Assembly: GCA_023269615.1 (NCBI GenBank)
Contig: JAHFSY010000019.1
Span: 1-53,414, forward strand
Length of the DNA stretch: 53,414 nt
Reading direction: 5' to 3'
Source of the DNA: Verrucomicrobiota bacterium
Lineage (GTDB): Bacteria; Verrucomicrobiota; Verrucomicrobiia; JABWAM01
The translations under genes and the position numbers were made by a program. The notes under the pieces are model-generated. The model worked only from the letters and a program-made list of their open reading frames with translations, ran no database searches and had not been told where the DNA came from. This document shows positions 33,915-43,248 of the stretch, piece after piece. Numbering within the stretch: the stretch's first letter is position 1; every line of letters begins with the position of its first letter.

Positions 33915-34700
33915 TCAGGCGGCGGCGACTGGCTTCTCCCCAAGATACGCTTCGATGACGGTCTGGTCGTTCTGAATTTCCGACGGGTTGCCCTCGGCGA
34001 TTTTTCTTCCGTGGTCGAGCACGATGATTCGCGGGCAGATGCTCATCACCATTTTCATGTCGTGCTCGATGACCATGAGCGTGAGGCGGAATTCCTTCCG
34101 CAGGCGCTCGATCAATCCGGCCAGCTCCTGTTTCTCCCGTGTGTTCATGCCAGCAGCGGGTTCGTCGAGCAGCAGTAGCTTGGGTTGGGTCGCGAGGGCG
34201 CGCGCGATTTCCAAACGCCTCTGTTGTCCGTACGGCAGATCCATCGAGCAGGCGGCGCTCGCGGCGGAGAGCCCCATCCAGTCGAGCAACTCACGGCTGC
34301 GACGGACGATCTCCTCGCGGTCCTGTTCCGACTCCGGCGAGCGGATCATGGTTCCGATCATGTGACGCTGCGAGGCGCTGTTGAATCCGAGCATTACGTT
34401 GTCGAGCGCGTTGAGATTTTTGAACAGGCGGATGTTTTGAAACGTGCGCGCGATGCCAAGCCGGTTGATCCGGTAGGATTGCATGCCGTCCAGCGACTGA
34501 CCCTTGAAATGAATCGCGCCGCCTGTCGGGCGATAAACGCCGGTGATGGCGTTGAACACGGTGGTCTTGCCCGCGCCATTCGGCCCGATGAGCGCCACCA
34601 TTTCGCCCTCGGCAACGGAAAGATCGAGCGAATCCACGGCCTTCAATCCGCCGAAGTCCACGGAGCAATCGGAAATTTCAAGCATCGCGTCCATCGTCAT
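33915..34700 (-). CDS. livG: Branched-chain amino acid-type ABC transporter ATP-binding protein LivG
   Basis: 261 residues from ATG 34700, overlapping the livM stop by four bases. Walker A is LIGPNGAGKTTVFNAITGVY, the signature LPYGQQRRLEIARALATQPK, Walker B LLLLDEPAAGMNTREKQELA and the H-loop VIEHDMKMVMSICPRIIVLD. NIRLFKNLNALDNVMLGFNS is typical of LivG-type proteins. It would energise uptake of branched-chain amino acids, amides or urea. The usual livF partner does not follow; the gene after it is a pseudopilin on the other strand. Confidence 0.93.
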   Translation of the reverse strand: MTMDAMLEISDCSVDFGGLKAVDSLDLSVAEGEMVALIGPNGAGKTTVFNAITGVYRPTGGAIHFKGQSLDGMQSYRINRLGIARTFQNIRLFKNLNALDNVMLGFNSASQRHMIGTMIRSPESEQDREEIVRRSRELLDWMGLSAASAACSMDLPYGQQRRLEIARALATQPKLLLLDEPAAGMNTREKQELAGLIERLRKEFRLTLMVIEHDMKMVMSICPRIIVLDHGRKIAEGNPSEIQNDQTVIEAYLGEKPVAAA

Positions 34701-35707
34701 CCCCCAGCCTTGGCGCGCCACGGCCAGCGCAGCTCTTTCATGCCCATGAGGCCTTGCGGGCGGGTGAGCATCACGATGATCAACAGCAGTGAATAGACCA
34801 CCATGCGATAGTTTGAGAATCCGCGCAACGCCTCGGGCATGATCGTCAAGACCACGGCTGCGATGATCGCGCCGCTGATGCTTCCCAGCCCGCCCAACAC
34901 CACCATCACCACGATCTCGATGCTCTTCTGCGTGTCGAATCCGCCGGGCGTGATGAAGCCCGTGGAAGAATGCGCGAAAAGCCCGCCTGCGATCCCCGCA
35001 AAAAAACTCCCGGTGAGAAACGCGATCACCTTGTAGCGCGTGGTGTCAATCCCGATGGTGGAGGCAGCAAACTCATCCTCGCGGATCGCAAAAAGAGCCT
35101 TTCCCTTCACCGAATGGGCCAGCCTCGCCACGATGGTCACGCAGACAATCATCCACGCAAAAACCCAGAAGAAACTGGATTTCACCGGAGCGCCACCCAT
35201 GGCCGATGGTGTTGGAAAAACACTCATCCCCCGCGCGCCGCCCACCTGGTCGGTGTTGAGGATCACGATGCGGATGATCTCCCCAAAGCCCAGTGTGGCG
35301 ATCGCGAGATAATCCCCCCGAAGCCGCAGCGTGGGCAACCCCACCACAAGCCCGGCAAGCGCCGCGCAGATCCCTCCCACCACCACCGCAACTCCCACGA
35401 GAATTCCGCCGGCGATTAAATTTGTGTCACCCGACAACCCGGCACCCTGCATCCAGGGCTGGACTAGAAACACCGAAATGGACGCCGCCACGTATGCGCC
35501 AACCGCCATGAAACCCGCATGCCCGAGCGAGAACTGTCCCGTGATGCCGTTGATCAGATTCAGGCTCACCGCCAGGATGATCGCGATCCCAACATCCACA
35601 AGGATTTTGTAGTAATAGGGATCGAGCCATCGCTGCAGCGCGAAGTTGAGGGCAAGCGTGACGCCGAGAAGCACGAACAGGAAAATGTTGTTCTGGAGTG
35701 TTTTCAC
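34697..35707 (-). CDS. livM: Branched-chain amino acid-type ABC transporter permease LivM
   Basis: 336 residues from GTG 35707, ten bases after livH and preceded by AAAGGTG. An upstream TTG at 35734 would overlap livH. About nine hydrophobic helices are seen, with LVDVGIAIILAVSLNLINGI and GQFSLGHAGFMAVGAYVAAS, the LivM signature, and GDYLAIATLGFGEIIRIVIL, a permease loop contacting the ATPase. It pairs with LivH. Confidence 0.92.
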   Translation of the reverse strand: MKTLQNNIFLFVLLGVTLALNFALQRWLDPYYYKILVDVGIAIILAVSLNLINGITGQFSLGHAGFMAVGAYVAASISVFLVQPWMQGAGLSGDTNLIAGGILVGVAVVVGGICAALAGLVVGLPTLRLRGDYLAIATLGFGEIIRIVILNTDQVGGARGMSVFPTPSAMGGAPVKSSFFWVFAWMIVCVTIVARLAHSVKGKALFAIREDEFAASTIGIDTTRYKVIAFLTGSFFAGIAGGLFAHSSTGFITPGGFDTQKSIEIVVMVVLGGLGSISGAIIAAVVLTIMPEALRGFSNYRMVVYSLLLIIVMLTRPQGLMGMKELRWPWRAKAGG

Positions 35708-35717
35708 AAGAAAAACA

Positions 35718-36626
35718 TCACACCTTTTCCACAACCCGCTTGCCGAGCAGTCCGCTTGGTTTCACCAGCAGCACCACGATCAGGATCACGAACGCAATAG
35801 CGTCTTTGTACGTGGAACTGATGTAACCGGCTGTCAGCGTCTCCGCTTCGCCAAGCAAAAATCCCCCGAGCAGCGCCCCGGGAATGCTGCCGATGCCGCC
35901 CAGCACCGCGGCAACGAATGCCTTGATGCCGGGCATAAAGCCGCACAGCGGATCCACGGAGTGATAGCTCAGCCCGTACAACACGCCGGCGGCGCCCGCG
36001 AGCGCCGACCCCAGCACGAAGGTGAATGAAATCACGCGGTTCACATTCACGCCCATCAAGCTCGCCGCCTGGAAGTTGAACGAGACCGCGCGCATCGCCA
36101 GCCCGAGTTTTGTGTGATGAACGATGCCGTGCAGCACCAACATCAACAGCACGGCGACCACGAACACGAGCGCCTCCACCGTGGAGATGGTAAGCTTGCC
36201 CGCGATCGTCCATTGATGGTTTCCAACGAGGCTGGGAAACACCTGCGGCGTCGCGCCGAAGACCTGAGACAGCTGTCCCGCGTATTCAATGAAAAGAGAA
36301 ACCCCGATCGCGGTGATGAGGAGTGAAAGGCGGGGCGCATTCCGCAGCGGGCGATACGCGACACGCTCGATCACCCCGCCGATCAACCCGCATGCCACCA
36401 TCGCCATCGCCATGATGGCGACCAGCGAGATCCACGAAGGATGCGCTCCGAGTTTCGTCCACCTTGCAAAATAAATGCTGAGCATCGCGCCCAGCATGAA
36501 GACGTCCCCGTGCGCGAAGTTGATCAGCCGCAGCACGCCATAGACCATGGTGTAACCCAGCGCGATCAACGCGTAGATGCTCCCCAGCTTCAGCCCCTGC
36601 AGCGCATATTGGAGAAAAAGTTCCAC
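35718..36626 (-). CDS. livH: Branched-chain amino acid-type ABC transporter permease LivH
   Basis: 302 residues from GTG 36626 (MELFLQYALQGLKLGSIYAL); ATG 36647 is an alternative. The family signature YTMVYGVLRLINFAHGDVFM is exact in form. The loop GLAMRAVSFNFQAASLMGVN follows, and the last helix reads AIAFVILIVVLLVKPSGLLG. AGGA lies ten bases before the GTG. It is first in the livH-livM-livG unit. No substrate-binding protein gene (livJ/K) is in the window, so the substrate cannot be set by context. Confidence 0.92.
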   Translation of the reverse strand: MELFLQYALQGLKLGSIYALIALGYTMVYGVLRLINFAHGDVFMLGAMLSIYFARWTKLGAHPSWISLVAIMAMAMVACGLIGGVIERVAYRPLRNAPRLSLLITAIGVSLFIEYAGQLSQVFGATPQVFPSLVGNHQWTIAGKLTISTVEALVFVVAVLLMLVLHGIVHHTKLGLAMRAVSFNFQAASLMGVNVNRVISFTFVLGSALAGAAGVLYGLSYHSVDPLCGFMPGIKAFVAAVLGGIGSIPGALLGGFLLGEAETLTAGYISSTYKDAIAFVILIVVLLVKPSGLLGKRVVEKV

Positions 36627-36698
36627 GATTCGAAAATCCTGCCGCATTGATAACGTTCGAGCGGGACGCAAGCAATCCCGGACTCTGCGCTCATTCCT

Positions 36699-36770
36699 GT
36701 AGCCGCGCTCGCCAGAACGTGGTGCTGGCTCCCGCTCCGAGGGGGACCGCGTTCTGGCGAACGCGGCTAC
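36699..36770. repeat. Palindromic repeat family A, long copy
   Basis: GTAGCCGCGCTCGCCAGAAC at the left and GCGTTCTGGCGAACGCGGCT then AC at the right, with a longer loop than other copies. It lies between divergent livH and the acyltransferase gene. Confidence 0.85.
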
Positions 36771-36810
36771 ATCCAGCAAACCCCGTAAAATCTTTGCCTT
36801 TTTCGATTTG

Positions 36811-37410
36811 ATGCTGGAAATTCCCGTCATGCCCACCAACGTGATCAACCGCCGCGTCGAGCATGACTGGTACAATGGCGAGGTCCCCGCGAACGTGGAT
36901 TTCGGCGACGGATTCTGGCTCGAAACCGCGCAGGTTTTCCGCTTCTGCAAGTCCACCCAGAATCCCGCCGTGCGCTTCGGAACATTCTGCTCGGTCTATG
37001 CGGGCTGTTCCTTCGCGGTGAAGGGCAATGGCCGCTGCACCGTGGGCGATTACACGCTGATGAATGGCGCGATGGTGATGTGCGAGGAGGAAATCACCAT
37101 CGGCAGCCATTGCCTCATCTCCTGGAACGTGGGCATCGCCGACTCCGACTTTCATCCCCTCGATCCCGTGCAGCGCAAGCAGGATTGCATGCTTCTCAAC
37201 CCTTACACCTGCACCGGCCCGCGCCCGATCATCCCCACCCGCCCCGTCCGCATCGGCAACAATGTGTGGGTCGGCATGAACGCCATCGTGCTCAAGGGCG
37301 TGACCATCGGCGACAATTCCGTGATCGGCGCCGGCGCAGTCGTGACCCACGACGTCCCGCCCAATGTCGTCGTCGCCGGCAACCCCGCCAAAGTCGTCAA
37401 ACAACTTTGA
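36811..37410 (+). CDS. Left-handed beta-helix acyltransferase (acetyltransferase-like)
   Basis: 199 residues (ATG 36811, or 36829). Hexapeptide repeats are visible as [60 protein letters not shown] and [40 protein letters not shown] ends the helix. This trimeric fold transfers acetyl from acetyl-CoA to sugars or other hydroxyl or amino groups. The DSDFHPLD segment with active-site His is as in maltose or galactoside O-acetyltransferases. Substrate unknown. It precedes mscS on the same strand and could modify surface polysaccharide. Confidence 0.87.
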   Translation: MLEIPVMPTNVINRRVEHDWYNGEVPANVDFGDGFWLETAQVFRFCKSTQNPAVRFGTFCSVYAGCSFAVKGNGRCTVGDYTLMNGAMVMCEEEITIGSHCLISWNVGIADSDFHPLDPVQRKQDCMLLNPYTCTGPRPIIPTRPVRIGNNVWVGMNAIVLKGVTIGDNSVIGAGAVVTHDVPPNVVVAGNPAKVVKQL

Positions 37411-37474
37411 CCGGCCGATGATCTTCGTGCGGAAATGTCTGGAACGTTCAGTGAAAATCACGGAATAGTCGGCC

Positions 37475-38554
37475 ATGGATGAGTTCCTCGACTGGTTTCT
37501 GAAATACAAGTTGCTCGGCGCGCCCCTGCCGGACCTCGCCAAGTTCACCGGCTTCATCCTTGCGGGCTTCATCCTCGGCCGCATCCTCCGTTATCCCGTA
37601 GCGCGATGGCTCAAGCGCATTACGCCCGAAAGCGAGCACGCCATCGGCGACAAGGTCGGGCGCGGCATCGAGAAATCCGTCTCTCTCCTGATCTTCACCA
37701 TCGTGATGAAAACCGGCGCCATTGACGTGCTCCACCTCCCCGGCTGGGCGTGGGAAAAATGTGGGTATGCCGTCACCGTGCTCATGGCCATCGCCAGCAC
37801 CATGCTCTTCCTGCAGACCGTGGAGGTGGGTCTCTTCGGTTTGCGCAAGCGCTGGCAGGCAAACCAGAACCAGGTGGACGACCACCTGATCAATTTCATG
37901 CGCAAGGGCATCCGCGTGTTCGTCATCATCGTCGCCGCACTCGTGACCGCCGACAACATCGGGTTCAAGGTCACCGGCGCCATCGCCGGGCTTGGCATCG
38001 GGGGCGCGGCCATCGCCCTCGCGTCCCAAGGCCTCATCGCAAACCTTCTCGGCACCATCGAGATCGTCGCCGACCGTCTCTTCCGCGTGGGCGACCGGAT
38101 CCACTTCGATGCGTTTGACGGGTTTGTCACCGACATCGGCCTGCGCAGCACCCGGATCCGCGCGCTGACGGGTGAAATTGTCACGATCCCCAACCGCAGA
38201 ATGGCCGAGGCGCAGATCCGTAATTTTTCACGCAACGGGCTCGTGCGTACCACCATGGCCGTCGGCGTGGTCTATTCCACGGGTCACGACGAGGTGCGGA
38301 AGGCGATGCAGGTGCTGGAGGAAATCTTCAAGGCGCGCAAGGACGTGGACTCGCACCAGATTTATCTCCGTCAACTCGGCACCTATTCCCTCGAGCTCGA
38401 GGTGATCTTCTGGGCCCGCTACAGCACATCGCACGAATACAACGACCTCATCGGCCAGATACACCTCGAGGTGAAGAGACGCTTCGACGAATCCAAAATC
38501 GAATTCGCCTTCCCCACCCAGACCCTCCACATCGCCCAACCGCCCAAGGCGTGA
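37475..38554 (+). CDS. MscS-family mechanosensitive ion channel
   Basis: 359 residues. Three N-terminal helices lead to KVTGAIAGLGIGGAAIALAS, QGLIANLLGTIEIVADRLFR and VGDRIHFDAFDGFVTDIGLR, the conserved pore helix and beta domain of MscS. The middle reads LTGEIVTIPNRRMAEAQIRN. A C-terminal alpha-beta domain follows. It opens on membrane tension and releases osmolytes in hypo-osmotic shock. The gene is in a plus-strand pair with the acyltransferase and ends 11 bp from the convergent glycosyltransferase. Confidence 0.93.
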   Translation: MDEFLDWFLKYKLLGAPLPDLAKFTGFILAGFILGRILRYPVARWLKRITPESEHAIGDKVGRGIEKSVSLLIFTIVMKTGAIDVLHLPGWAWEKCGYAVTVLMAIASTMLFLQTVEVGLFGLRKRWQANQNQVDDHLINFMRKGIRVFVIIVAALVTADNIGFKVTGAIAGLGIGGAAIALASQGLIANLLGTIEIVADRLFRVGDRIHFDAFDGFVTDIGLRSTRIRALTGEIVTIPNRRMAEAQIRNFSRNGLVRTTMAVGVVYSTGHDEVRKAMQVLEEIFKARKDVDSHQIYLRQLGTYSLELEVIFWARYSTSHEYNDLIGQIHLEVKRRFDESKIEFAFPTQTLHIAQPPKA

Positions 38555-38562
38555 CTCCATCC

Positions 38563-38652
38563 CGTTCAACGTTCGATGTTCGACGTTCGATGTTGGAAGT
38601 TCCCGCTGCCGTTCCCGACTTCCGCGTTCCGCGTTCCACGTTCCGCGTTCGA
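38563..38652. repeat. Low-complexity GTTCGA/GTTCC repeat
   Basis: Tandem variants of ACGTTCGATGTTCG and GCGTTCCGCGTTCC. It encodes the last 25-30 residues of the glycosyltransferase at 38566-39801 on the minus strand (TSNAERGTRNAEVGNGSGNF then QHRTSNIER), so the repeat appears to have extended that protein. Confidence 0.65.
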
Positions 38653-39801
38653 GGTGATTCCCTCGATGAAGGTGCGGATCAGCTCCGCGCGGCATTGCCA
38701 CGAGAAATTCTGCGCCGCCGCGCGCGCCGCATCGGTCCGCGACTGCGCGAGCTTGTCGTCCCGGTACACCGAATGAATCGCCTCAGCCAGGCTGCGCGGT
38801 GACGCGGGCGGACAAAGATATGCCTTGCTGTCATCCAAAATTTCGCGGATCGAGGGCAGGTCGCTCGCCACGATCACCTTCCCCGCCGCCATGTACTCAA
38901 ACAGCTTCAGCGGCGAGGTGAAGCGTTCGCTGATTTCCTCGCGGTGGTTGGGCAGCACGCCGATGTACGCCTTCGCCAGCGGTTCCGTCAGGCCGCTGCG
39001 CGAAACGTAACCGCGAAAAAGACACCGGTCCCTCACGCGCCAGTGTTTCGCCAGGTCCTGCTTCATCGAAACCTCGCGGGGGCTGCCTCCGAAAATCCAG
39101 AGCTTCTGCTCCGGCAGATAACGCATCGCCTTGATGATCGTATCCACGCCCTTCCACCCAAACAAAGACCCCGTGTAAATGATCAGGTTGCGGTCGGTCG
39201 CCGAGCCATTGATCGAGCCGAACAGGTCGAGGTCCACGCCGTCCGACGCCCTCACCGTGGGGCAACGAATTGGGAAATGTGTCTCCAGATATTCCTTCAG
39301 ATGGTTGGAAATCGTGACAAGCCCCTGCACGTGGGAATACACAAAGTTCTCCTGCTCGAAGAGACGGCGGAATTTTTCCGGCGAGTCCACCTGCCCCAGC
39401 GAAAAGACCTCATGCGACTCAAAGATGATCGGAATGCCAAATTGCTGCTTCAGGCAATACTCCGCCACCTTGAGATGACGCGTGTAGATCAAATCAATCT
39501 GCCTCTCCTCCTTCGCCTTGCGGACGTAATTCCGCAGGAAGTGCAGGTAGAGCGACTGGAACGAGACGACGAAGTTTCTCGTGAGGTGGATGAAGCGCGG
39601 CAGAAAAACCACCTTCAAATTGGGCAGCGGCTTCAACCGAAAATAATCCAGCACCGTGTCGCTCTTGACTCCAGGGCGCCGCGCCGCGCCGAGCACCACC
39701 TCGTGCCCCGACTTCGCCAGCGCATGGCAGGTGTGGATCGTCTGGATCTCACGCGCCTTGTTGAATGTAAACTCCTCGGGATAAGGATAAAAAATCTTCA
39801 T
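38566..39801 (-). CDS. Glycosyltransferase family 4-like protein
   Basis: 411 residues from ATG 39801. GT-B fold: N-terminal KIFYPYPEEFTFNKAREIQT and HALAKSGHEVVLGAARRPGV, and C-terminal IIYTGSLFGWKGVDTIIKAM, PLAKAYIGVLPNHREEISER and SPLKLFEYMAAGKVIVASDL. The latter holds the conserved Glu of the donor site. It makes a retaining glycosidic bond from a nucleotide sugar, likely in surface polysaccharide assembly. The C-terminal 25-30 residues come from a low-complexity repeat. It is last in a minus-strand cluster with a polysaccharide deacetylase and two more glycosyltransferases. Confidence 0.9.
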   Translation of the reverse strand: MKIFYPYPEEFTFNKAREIQTIHTCHALAKSGHEVVLGAARRPGVKSDTVLDYFRLKPLPNLKVVFLPRFIHLTRNFVVSFQSLYLHFLRNYVRKAKEERQIDLIYTRHLKVAEYCLKQQFGIPIIFESHEVFSLGQVDSPEKFRRLFEQENFVYSHVQGLVTISNHLKEYLETHFPIRCPTVRASDGVDLDLFGSINGSATDRNLIIYTGSLFGWKGVDTIIKAMRYLPEQKLWIFGGSPREVSMKQDLAKHWRVRDRCLFRGYVSRSGLTEPLAKAYIGVLPNHREEISERFTSPLKLFEYMAAGKVIVASDLPSIREILDDSKAYLCPPASPRSLAEAIHSVYRDDKLAQSRTDAARAAAQNFSWQCRAELIRTFIEGITSNAERGTRNAEVGNGSGNFQHRTSNIER

Positions 39802-39822
39802 GACGATCAAGCGGGGCGGAAG

Positions 39823-39929
39823 CCACGGATGGAACACGGATGGAACACGGATGGGCGAACATTTTGTCTCAAACCCTCTTTGCCGTGGCAAAGAGGTCTT
39901 ATCCGTGAAAATCCGTGTTTCATCTGTGG
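39823..39929. repeat. CCACGGATG.. inverted repeat (family D) with inner palindrome
   Basis: CCACGGATGGAACACGGAT (39823-39841) is nearly reverse-complemented by ATCCGTGTTTCATCTGTGG (39911-39929), 17 of 19. Inside lies a 22-bp palindrome, CCTCTTTGCC-GT-GGCAAAGAGG (39875-39896). It is related to the perfect repeat at 48590. Confidence 0.7.
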
Positions 39930-39956
39930 CTCAATTCTTCTTTCTGTCAGAAATGA

Positions 39957-40706
39957 CTATTTAAACCATTTCAGCAACGTTTTCAATTTCCGCGTGGGAT
40001 GACGTCCCTTGATCCGGCACAGCGCAAACGGGTCGTCTCCCGTCCTGTTCACACCAAACCGCACCGTGCAAGCCGTGCGATATCCTGCATCGACCACCAT
40101 CTGCCGGATCTCCTCGTTGAAATCCCCGTAAGGATAACAGAAATGTTCCACCACCACGCCAAATGTGTCCTCGAGCTTTTTCCGGCTCGCCCCGATTTCC
40201 TCGCGCGCCTGCTCCCGCGAAATGCGCGTGAGATAAGGATGCGTCAGCGTGTGCGAGCCAATCACATGCCCCGCCGCAACCCACTCGCAAACCTGTGAGG
40301 CATTCATCAAGGGCCTCTGCTCCGGTCCGAGGACAAGATCCCATTCGTTGGACTTTCCAAAAAAGTCCGGGACGAGAAACTGGATCGCCCGGCATTGATG
40401 CCTCGCCATCGCATCCATCGCATTCTCGAACACGCTGAGAAAACCGTCATCGAAACTGACCACCACCCGCTTCTGAGAATTGTCCCGCATCTCCGCGATG
40501 TCATCCAGCGAGCCGAATGAAAAACCCGCCGTCCGTAATTCCGCCAGGTGACGCTCGAACGATTTCGGCGGCGCATAAAGCCCCTTCAGTTTTTTTTCCG
40601 CAGGCAGCGGGGCAATCATGTGATAGTTCAAAATCGGAACCCCTTCCGAGAAAAGTTTTTCGAAACCATCCAGAGAACTGAAATACGAAGGCGCTTTTGA
40701 AGACAT
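39957..40706 (-). CDS. Polysaccharide deacetylase (NodB homology)
   Basis: 249 residues. NodB motifs appear in order: VVVSFDDGFLSVFENAMDAM (motif 1, catalytic Asp and metal Asp), IGSHTLTHPYLTRISREQAR (motif 2, metal His residues) and HFCYPYGDFNEEIRQMVVDA (motif 3). These carbohydrate esterase family 4 enzymes remove N- or O-acetyl groups from peptidoglycan, chitin or exopolysaccharide. No signal peptide is seen, so it may act on a cytoplasmic or membrane-linked intermediate. Being among glycosyltransferases supports a role in surface-glycan processing. Confidence 0.9.
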   Translation of the reverse strand: MSSKAPSYFSSLDGFEKLFSEGVPILNYHMIAPLPAEKKLKGLYAPPKSFERHLAELRTAGFSFGSLDDIAEMRDNSQKRVVVSFDDGFLSVFENAMDAMARHQCRAIQFLVPDFFGKSNEWDLVLGPEQRPLMNASQVCEWVAAGHVIGSHTLTHPYLTRISREQAREEIGASRKKLEDTFGVVVEHFCYPYGDFNEEIRQMVVDAGYRTACTVRFGVNRTGDDPFALCRIKGRHPTRKLKTLLKWFK

Positions 40707-40743
40707 TCAATGGTCCATGTTAAATGATCCATGTTCCATGCCA

Positions 40744-42015
40744 CTATCTCGAGCTCTTCTGCAAACGACTGGAGAGAACCCATCCTTCCATCACCATCAT
40801 GGGCAGCTTCGCGTTGTTGCTCATCTCCACCATGGAATCGGATTTGACGCGAACTTGAAAGACCTCGATCGTTTCCGGCGCGCCAGCGACGGGATTTTTG
40901 AGCGTTTCCTTCGCCAAGAATTCCACCTTCTGCCCCTTGCTCAGGATCATGGGTTTGGCGTTGCCGATGGGCTTGCCCTCCTGATCCTGCCAGAGCCCAT
41001 CACGCACGGTGCCATCGGCGTCTCCGGTGATCGATTGATACGGAAACATAAGGGCGCGGTCCGCGGAAACCTCGTACCAGCTGATTTTGCTCATGGCATC
41101 CTCCTCGGGAAGCTTCCCCGCCTCAAGGACATCGCGATAACGGGAGGTTGCCATGTCTCGCAATTCTGACATTTTATGAATTGCCGCCTTCATCTGCTCC
41201 CGCACCTTCTTCCCCTTCGGGGTGGTGCCCCCATCCAGATTGATGCGATCCATGACCCTCAACTGTTCCTCGTAATTCAAACTGGCCTCGCCCCTGGCGT
41301 AAGCTCGCGTGGCTCCTCCCAGTTTGGAAACAAGGGTCATCAGTTCGTATTCCGGGCTGGACTCCGGTTTGGACGAAAAACGCTTCTCGTACCGTTCCAT
41401 TTCCGACTGCAAGTCTGTTTTCTTGGAGGCAACCGACTTCTCCGGGTCCTTGATGAGAGCCGTGCCCTCCTGAATGTCTTCAGCCAGGATCCGGATCACC
41501 CCCTCGACTTCCGTGATGTACCAGAGCTGTTGGACCCGGTCCTTGTCCTCCGCCGAGGTCTTCTTCGAGAGGCCCTCCCTCAGTTTCTTGATGAACCAAT
41601 CGGTATCCATCGAGTAAACCTTGTGGTCAGTAAGAGGTTTACCGTCAATATCCAGAAGTTTCCCGTCGGACAGGCCGCCCCACGTTCCTTCGGGACGAAA
41701 GTTCGGCTGATTGATGATCGTGGGCTGGGGAATCGTGAGGGAGCCGCTGCTTTGTGGTGCTCCGACAGGGGCCTTGGAGGATGGGGAAACGGAGGCGGAT
41801 GCCGGTGGCTTCGCCGGGGCGGTCGCGCGGATCTCCCGAATGTCCGATCGCGAAATCTCGCTCTTCATTCCCGGCGCCGTTTCCACAACAACCACCTCCT
41901 CATCCTGACGGACAATCTTCCCTTCCACCTCCGTCCCATCCTTCTGCACCACCGTGTCCGCACAAAGTGTCAAGCCGATGGAAAAACAACAGGCGACGCG
42001 AAAGAACAAGGCCAT
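40744..42015 (-). CDS. Secreted protein of unknown function
   Basis: 423 residues from ATG 42015 with GGGGA nine bases before it. A signal peptide is present (MALFFRVACCFSIGLTLCAD). The next segment, VVQKDGTEVEGKIVRQDEEV then VVVETAPGMKSEISRSDIRE, is the short beta module seen at the start of many planctomycete/verrucomicrobial exported proteins. A Pro/Ser/Ala linker follows, then a helical domain of about 200 residues. Toward the end, VFQVRVKSDSMVEMSNNAKL and WVLSSRLQKSSR look like a small beta domain. No function is assigned. It sits inside the polysaccharide cluster, which hints at an envelope role. Confidence 0.7.
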   Translation of the reverse strand: MALFFRVACCFSIGLTLCADTVVQKDGTEVEGKIVRQDEEVVVVETAPGMKSEISRSDIREIRATAPAKPPASASVSPSSKAPVGAPQSSGSLTIPQPTIINQPNFRPEGTWGGLSDGKLLDIDGKPLTDHKVYSMDTDWFIKKLREGLSKKTSAEDKDRVQQLWYITEVEGVIRILAEDIQEGTALIKDPEKSVASKKTDLQSEMERYEKRFSSKPESSPEYELMTLVSKLGGATRAYARGEASLNYEEQLRVMDRINLDGGTTPKGKKVREQMKAAIHKMSELRDMATSRYRDVLEAGKLPEEDAMSKISWYEVSADRALMFPYQSITGDADGTVRDGLWQDQEGKPIGNAKPMILSKGQKVEFLAKETLKNPVAGAPETIEVFQVRVKSDSMVEMSNNAKLPMMVMEGWVLSSRLQKSSR

Positions 42016-42095
42016 GAAAGATCCCCGATGCACGGAAAGATCATACAGCGTCCTTTCCAAAAAACAACACGCTGTTCCACTCCACCCTTGAGCTC

Positions 42096-43202
42096 CTACC
42101 CCGGACATAGCTTTTCAATCCGCGGCAGCACGGCATCCGCCACGTATTTTATGTCCACGATCACCCGCGCCCGTTTTCCTCGCTGACGATTCTCGTCCCA
42201 CGATTCCGACAATACTTGAATCAGCTTCCGCTCCAGCACCGATTCATCCTGCGATGGATAAATTTCCGCCGCATTCTCCTTTTCAAATTCCCGCGCAATG
42301 TGAACACGATCGGATGCGATCACACTCAAACCGGAGGCAAAGGCTTCAAGCGTGGAGATCGAAAACGTTTCATCGCCCACGCTCGGCTGGACGTACACCC
42401 AGCATGTCCGATGCGCCTCGATGAGTTGTGATTCACTGAGAACGCCCGGCATCTTCACGGACGCGTTGAGATTCAACTCCTGCACCATTTTTTCCAGCCG
42501 TTCCCTCTCCGGGCCATCGCCGGCCAGCAGCAGGCGGGCGTACGGAATCTTTTCCCTCACGCGGGCGAACGCGCGCAGCAGCACATCCATGCCCTTGATC
42601 GGCACCATGCGCCCCACGCACACGATCCATTTCTCCGCAGGCGGCGACGGACGATCCAGCAAGACAAAGCGTTCGCCATCCACAAAATTGGAAATGACTT
42701 CGCATGTGCGCCCATAGCGTTCCCCCAACTCTCGCGCCAGCGGTTCACTCACCGCATACATGGCATCCACGCTCCGCGAAAACCATCGGTCGCCCATGAA
42801 AAATTCTTCGCCATGCAGGCTTGCCACAATGGGGCCGCGAAAGCCCCGCTTCCGCCATTGACGCGCGGCAATGAAATCGTACGGCTTGAAAATCAGGACT
42901 GCGTCAAAATCCTCCTTCAAGAATTCATCGCGGGTTTTCCGCGCAAAATGCAGTCGCTGCACGAGCCGCTGGAAACGCGTCCCAAAATCCGGCACTGAAC
43001 TGGTTTCAAGAAATGGAAATTGTCTCATCGGAATGTCCGGCAGCGTGATCGGGGATCGGGCCCGCCCTCCATAGAGACACACCTGATGCCCGCGTTTCCT
43101 CAACGCCTCGGCAAGACGAAACGTATACACCTCCACGCCCCCCACCTCGGCCGAGCCGACAGGCGCCATCGTGGACGTGACGTTATAAAGTCCGATCTTC
43201 AT
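42096..43202 (-). CDS. Glycosyltransferase family 4 (group 1)
   Basis: 368 residues. AEVGGVEVYTFRLAEALRKR with GHQVCLYGGRAR is the N-terminal acceptor domain. The donor domain has IVCVGRMVPIKGMDVLLRAF, RLLLAGDGPERERLEKMVQE and VYVQPSVGDETFSISTLEAF, with ASGLSVIASDRVHIAREFE carrying the conserved Glu. It is a retaining GT-B enzyme. It lies in the polysaccharide cluster, 80 bp before the secreted unknown protein gene. Confidence 0.92.
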   Translation of the reverse strand: MKIGLYNVTSTMAPVGSAEVGGVEVYTFRLAEALRKRGHQVCLYGGRARSPITLPDIPMRQFPFLETSSVPDFGTRFQRLVQRLHFARKTRDEFLKEDFDAVLIFKPYDFIAARQWRKRGFRGPIVASLHGEEFFMGDRWFSRSVDAMYAVSEPLARELGERYGRTCEVISNFVDGERFVLLDRPSPPAEKWIVCVGRMVPIKGMDVLLRAFARVREKIPYARLLLAGDGPERERLEKMVQELNLNASVKMPGVLSESQLIEAHRTCWVYVQPSVGDETFSISTLEAFASGLSVIASDRVHIAREFEKENAAEIYPSQDESVLERKLIQVLSESWDENRQRGKRARVIVDIKYVADAVLPRIEKLCPG

Positions 43203-43248
43203 GTGCGGAAATAATTCTCAACTCTTCCATAAGCTTTAAAAAAAAGCG

